47,069 nucleotides of DNA from assembly GCA_021811615.1 (NCBI GenBank), contig JAJZNW010000132.1, positions 1 to 47,069 on the forward strand. Direction: 5' to 3'. The notes under the pieces are model-generated. The model worked only from the letters and a program-made list of their open reading frames with translations. It had not been told where the DNA came from and ran no database searches. This document shows, in pieces, positions 44,140-47,069 of this stretch (the stretch's first letter is position 1; every line of letters starts with the position of its first letter). Made by a program: the position numbers and the translations under genes. Source of the DNA: Bacteroidota bacterium (GTDB lineage: Bacteria > Bacteroidota > Ignavibacteria > Kryptoniales > JAKASW01).

Positions 44140-44793
44140 TTATTCGTTGATGAAAAGAACGAGCACATCCCTGGGCCCGTGGACCCCTTTGACAAGCTGC
44201 TTCTCAATATCAGCGGTCCGGCTTGGTCCGGTTATCATGAAAAGATTGCTCGCGTCTGCATTCCCAAAAGTGTCCGTGAATAGTTCGTCAAGCGATGCAA
44301 CGAGCTGCTTTTGCTCTACAACGACGAACAATTTAGGGGCAAGGGCCGCCGGGAGGCGCATGTCGGTCTGAATAACTACGGTCCCGGTCTCGGCCACACA
44401 GGCGGCACAGCCGGTTACGGCGGCGTCGAAGCTCGCAACCTCTCGTTTGTCATATCCGGCGGCGAATTCATTTCCGAATCTCAAACGCCGCGATTCGCTG
44501 AGCGATCCCACGAGCGATCTGAAGCGTGTAGCGACCTGGTCGTAAATGAAAATGGAAGACGCGGGTTCGGTATGTTCAGCGATAAATTTGGAGGCATCAG
44601 TTTCGTATTTCAGAGATTCGGCAAACCCGCCAAGAGCTTCAAGTTCAGTCCTGAATTTTCTGAACGGCGGCTCCGGATCTTCTCGATGCACAGATGTCAG
44701 AGGTGAGGCGGGGCTTCTCAAGGCGTCAGACCTCTCTGTTCCGCGCAGGCTGCGCCTGATAGCGGCGAATATCTTCTCGCGGTCGTCGGTCAA
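44140..44793 (-). CDS. lutC: LUD-domain lactate-utilisation protein LutC
   Basis: A 217-residue LUD-domain protein, third component of the LutABC L-lactate oxidising complex. The LUD pattern includes FDAAVTGCAACVAETGTVV, LPKLFVVVEQKQLV-like residues (APKLFVVVEQKQLV) and FMITGPSRTADIEKQLVKGVHGP. The start is TTG 44793, overlapping the lutB stop (TTGA on the minus strand). It lacks cysteine clusters, as expected. The gene order lutA-lutB-lutC is the standard one. Confidence 0.92.
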   Translation of the reverse strand: MTDDREKIFAAIRRSLRGTERSDALRSPASPLTSVHREDPEPPFRKFRTELEALGGFAESLKYETDASKFIAEHTEPASSIFIYDQVATRFRSLVGSLSESRRLRFGNEFAAGYDKREVASFDAAVTGCAACVAETGTVVIQTDMRLPAALAPKLFVVVEQKQLVASLDELFTDTFGNADASNLFMITGPSRTADIEKQLVKGVHGPRDVLVLFINE

Positions 44794-46175
44794 CCTTTTC
44801 CTTTATTGGATTTATAGATTTCTCTGAATGATCTGGAGGGTAATTGCGGAAGGTCGCGATAGTCGGTCCATCCTTTGATCGCTTTCCTGGCTATCGGGGT
44901 CGAGGAAAATATCCGCGCAAGCCTGCTGAAAAGTCTGTACCGCTGAGGTCTCAGCATGGTCTTCCTGAAGTTCTTAAAAACAAACTTTTCTAGTCCGCCT
45001 TTGGTTTCCGACTTGATCTCTTGTCTCATGGCAAGCAACTGGTGGTGTATGCTTATCCCGACCGGGCATACTTCCGTACAATTGCCGCACAGGGAAGAGG
45101 CGAACGGCAACTCCGGCGCATTCTCCGGTCCGAAAAACAGTGGAGTGACCAGCGAGCCGATCGGCCCCGGGTAAACCGAGCCGTAAGCATGTCCGCCAAT
45201 GTTGCGGTAAACCGGACAGACGTTCAGGCAGGCCCCGCAGCGAATGCAGTGAAGGACCTCCTGATGTTCACTCCCGAGCAAGCGGCTTCTGCCATTGTCG
45301 AGCAAAACGATATGTACTTCCTCGGGGCCGTCTTTCTCTTTGTCTGTGCGAGGTCCGCGAATGAGGGAGACGTAGCTTGTAAGTTTCTGTCCCGTAGCGC
45401 TGCGGCCGAGGAGCCGCATGAAAATTCTCAAATCGGAGAATCTCGGGATCACTTTTTCAATGCCCGTAACGACGACGTGAACCTTCACTGCGGAGGTGGA
45501 GAGACGGGCGTTGCCTTCGTTTTCGACTACTACGACGGTTCCGTTCTCCGCGACGAGGAAGTTCGCACCCGAGATACCCATTTCCGCCGAGAGGAATTTC
45601 TCCCTCAAGGCTTTTCTCGCTTCTCCTGTCAAGAAGGCCGGATCATCGTTCAACTCGATGCCGATCTTGTCATGAAGTAGCTGAGCGATTTCTGTCCTTG
45701 ACTTATGGATTGCCGGTGCCGTGATGTGCGACGGTGTTTCACCTGCCAGCTGGATTATGTATTCGCCGAGATCGGTCTCGACAGTTTCGATGCCGTACTT
45801 TTCGAGGAATGGTACGAGCTGAATTTCCTCTGTGACCATCGATTTGGATTTCACAATCTTCTTAACCGCATTTTTCCGGGCGACCTCGAGTATATAAGCG
45901 TTCGCTTTCTCGGGGGACTCGGCGTAAAAGACGGTGCAATTGTTTTTGTGAGCGCGGTCCTCGAATTGTGAAAGGAGATCGTTCAGGTGTGAAACGGATT
46001 CCTGCTTTATCTTCTTTGCTTCGTTTCTCAGGAAATTGAAATCGACCTCCGCAAAAGAATCGTTTCGCTTGTCTGAGGCCTGGATTGTTGCCTTCTTTAA
46101 ATTTGCCCGGAGTTTTTGATCGGCAATCTCTTTCTTATAGAGCCGCTTGAAATTTCTTGATTTCAGCTCTGTCAT
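44790..46175 (-). CDS. lutB: Iron-sulfur lactate-utilisation protein LutB
   Basis: A 461-residue protein with an N-terminal LUD domain (about 60-290: KNAVKKIVKSKSMVTEEI, GEYIIQLAGETPSHIT, GISGANFLVAENGTVVVVEN) and a ferredoxin-like pair of 4Fe-4S motifs, CIRCGACLNVCPVYRNIGGH and CGNCTEVCPVGISIHHQLLA. The C-terminal tail is the usual LutB DUF3390-like segment (RYRLFSRLARIF). The ATG overlaps the lutA stop (ATGA). It should pass electrons from lactate oxidation; no lactate permease gene is in view. Confidence 0.94.
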   Translation of the reverse strand: MTELKSRNFKRLYKKEIADQKLRANLKKATIQASDKRNDSFAEVDFNFLRNEAKKIKQESVSHLNDLLSQFEDRAHKNNCTVFYAESPEKANAYILEVARKNAVKKIVKSKSMVTEEIQLVPFLEKYGIETVETDLGEYIIQLAGETPSHITAPAIHKSRTEIAQLLHDKIGIELNDDPAFLTGEARKALREKFLSAEMGISGANFLVAENGTVVVVENEGNARLSTSAVKVHVVVTGIEKVIPRFSDLRIFMRLLGRSATGQKLTSYVSLIRGPRTDKEKDGPEEVHIVLLDNGRSRLLGSEHQEVLHCIRCGACLNVCPVYRNIGGHAYGSVYPGPIGSLVTPLFFGPENAPELPFASSLCGNCTEVCPVGISIHHQLLAMRQEIKSETKGGLEKFVFKNFRKTMLRPQRYRLFSRLARIFSSTPIARKAIKGWTDYRDLPQLPSRSFREIYKSNKGKG

Positions 46176-46960
46176 TCCGCGCGCTTCCCGTCGATGCTTT
46201 CAGACATGATCTCTGCGATGTGGGCGAATCTTTTCGTGGATCCCATTCGTCGTGCGCGCCCTTCGAGGTGCATGAGGCAACTCGAATCCCCCGACACGAG
46301 AATGTCCGCGCCAGTATCATAGAAATTTTTCAGCTTTTCATCTCCCATAGCTGTCGAGATTTCCGGGTACTTTACCGCAAATGTTCCTCCGAATCCACAA
46401 CACACCTCGCTGTATGGAAGCTCGATGAGACGCAAGCCGTAGATTCTTTTCAGTATTTCCCTCGGTCCGTCTTTGACGCCGAGTTCGCGAAGTGCATGAC
46501 AGGAGTCGTGATATGAAACAGTTGCATCCAGTTTCCCGGTGAATCTTTCTGTGCCGATTACCTTCGTTATGAATTCCGAGAACTCGTAAGTCCGTTTTGA
46601 CATGTCCTTGGAGACTTGTTCGAACCGCGGATCGTCTGCGAGGAGTTCAGGATAGAAATTTCTTATCATCGCCACGCACGAGCCTGAGGGGCCGACGATG
46701 TAGTCTTGTTTGAAATTGAAGTCGTACCTGGTTGAGGGTGCGGGAGAAGGGGTGAGGGTAAGCAGCGCGTTCACCTCGTGCATTGCCATTAGGCGGGCCT
46801 CGTCGCGGTATCCGGAGTTATAAGCAGGTTGGCCGCAACAGGTCTGGTTCTCCGGGAAGACGACGTCGCATCCAAGGTGCTTAAGGACCTTCAAAGAGCT
46901 GACGGCGACGTTAGGAAAAACCTGATCTACGAAACAGGGAACAAAAAGAAATACGCGCAT
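46172..46960 (-). CDS. lutA: Iron-sulfur lactate-utilisation protein LutA
   Basis: A 262-residue member of the CCG-domain (heterodisulfide-reductase-like) family, the first component of L-lactate oxidation to pyruvate. Two cysteine-rich domains are seen: PENQTCCGQPAYNSG and YSEVCCGFGGTFAVKYPEIS, with SCVAMI and SYHDSCHALRELG supplying further cysteines. Length is typical. The ATG has no Shine-Dalgarno and lies ten bases after a TATATTTT element. It heads the leftward operon that continues into the outer-membrane protein, uppP, cyclophilin and holA genes. Confidence 0.93.
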   Translation of the reverse strand: MRVFLFVPCFVDQVFPNVAVSSLKVLKHLGCDVVFPENQTCCGQPAYNSGYRDEARLMAMHEVNALLTLTPSPAPSTRYDFNFKQDYIVGPSGSCVAMIRNFYPELLADDPRFEQVSKDMSKRTYEFSEFITKVIGTERFTGKLDATVSYHDSCHALRELGVKDGPREILKRIYGLRLIELPYSEVCCGFGGTFAVKYPEISTAMGDEKLKNFYDTGADILVSGDSSCLMHLEGRARRMGSTKRFAHIAEIMSESIDGKRAE

Positions 46961-46970
46961 TGAATTTGAA

Positions 46971-47002
46971 AAAATATAAAATCACAGAGGCTAAGATTCA
47001 AT
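46971..47002 (-). promoter_or_regulatory. Candidate Bacteroidota-type promoter for the lut operon
   Basis: On the minus strand, ATTG (47002-46999), a 20-base spacer, and TATATTTT (46978-46971) resemble TTTG-N19-TAnnTTTG with one extra spacer base. The lutA ATG is ten bases downstream, giving a very short leader. The -7 element is identical to that before alr. Confidence 0.45.
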
Positions 47003-47012
47003 AAAATGACAA

Positions 47013-47039
47013 ATTGCCATTCATTGCCACATTGGCATT
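47013..47039. promoter_or_regulatory. Repeated ATTGCCA boxes, possible lut operator
   Basis: ATTGCCA occurs at 47013-47019 and again at 47023-47029, ten bases apart, and is followed by a TGGCATT half (47033-47039). The last two form an inverted repeat TGCCA-CAT-TGGCA (47025-47037). The cluster lies just upstream of the candidate lut promoter, where a regulator could bind. No regulator gene is in the window. Confidence 0.4.
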
Positions 47040-47069
47040 GATCTGTAATTATCTTCATGTCGAAGTCGT

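Noticed and set aside
1..47069. Mobile elements, CRISPR arrays, tRNA genes, phage or toxin-antitoxin modules
   Set aside because: No regularly spaced repeats, transposase, integrase or toxin motifs, and no tRNA-like cloverleaf with a T-arm were recognised; base and codon character appear even throughout.

Overview
The window is a gene-dense bacterial chromosome segment with about 43 protein genes, one RNA gene, short gaps and no sign of phage, insertion sequences, tRNA/rRNA genes or CRISPR. Three things suggest a diderm of the Bacteroidota/Chlorobiota (FCB) group, perhaps near Ignavibacteria. First, there are promoter-like sequences of the Bacteroidota type (TTTG, 19 bases, TAnnTTT). Second, there is a large TPR lipoprotein reminiscent of gliding/type IX secretion factors. 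Third, the gene set includes NAD-linked PyrK/PyrD, LutABC, Rho and an outer-membrane barrel protein. Clear Shine-Dalgarno sequences and many TTG/GTG starts are also present. The placement is inference; no marker was searched.

Layout. 1-25026 is read left to right: a Nif3-family protein, a coiled-coil zinc-ribbon protein, the RNase P RNA (rnpB), then recJ-yebC-ruvC-ruvA (DNA repair, Holliday junctions). Next come an MFS carrier with a large secreted clan-GH-A glycosidase, a long-chain acyl-CoA synthetase, alr-manC-rlpA (cell-wall and sugar-nucleotide supply), an EamA transporter, a SpoU methyltransferase, and the three-gene AmmeMemoRadiSam cluster. These are followed by a DUF2520 dehydrogenase-like protein, a sugar nucleotidyltransferase, an enoyl-CoA hydratase, mnmA and an orphan receiver domain. 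25051-27876 is a leftward, translationally coupled trio: histidine kinase, macrodomain protein, methyltransferase. 28046-41010 runs rightward: TPR lipoprotein, pyrK-pyrD, folC, rho, a fatty-acid/butanoyl oxidation block (thiolase, 3-hydroxyacyl-CoA dehydrogenase, acyl-CoA dehydrogenase), a GH20-like glycosidase and a YdiI-type thioesterase. 41003-46960 runs leftward as one packed unit: lutA-lutB-lutC, outer-membrane barrel protein, uppP, cyclophilin lipoprotein, holA.

How the genes work together. Acyl-CoA synthetase, acyl-CoA dehydrogenase, enoyl-CoA hydratase, 3-hydroxyacyl-CoA dehydrogenase and thiolase together would make a complete beta-oxidation spiral, though scattered over three loci. 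LutABC adds lactate oxidation, and the two glycosidases with the MFS carrier point to glycan use. UppP, Alr, ManC, the nucleotidyltransferase and RlpA serve the envelope.

Most of the window is ordinary. The items most worth a second look are the kinase-macrodomain-methyltransferase operon facing an orphan receiver, the compact AmmeMemoRadiSam cluster, promoter-like motifs that would give leaderless or nearly leaderless mRNAs, the unexplained 518-base stretch before rnpB, and a GH20-like enzyme with an altered active-site motif.
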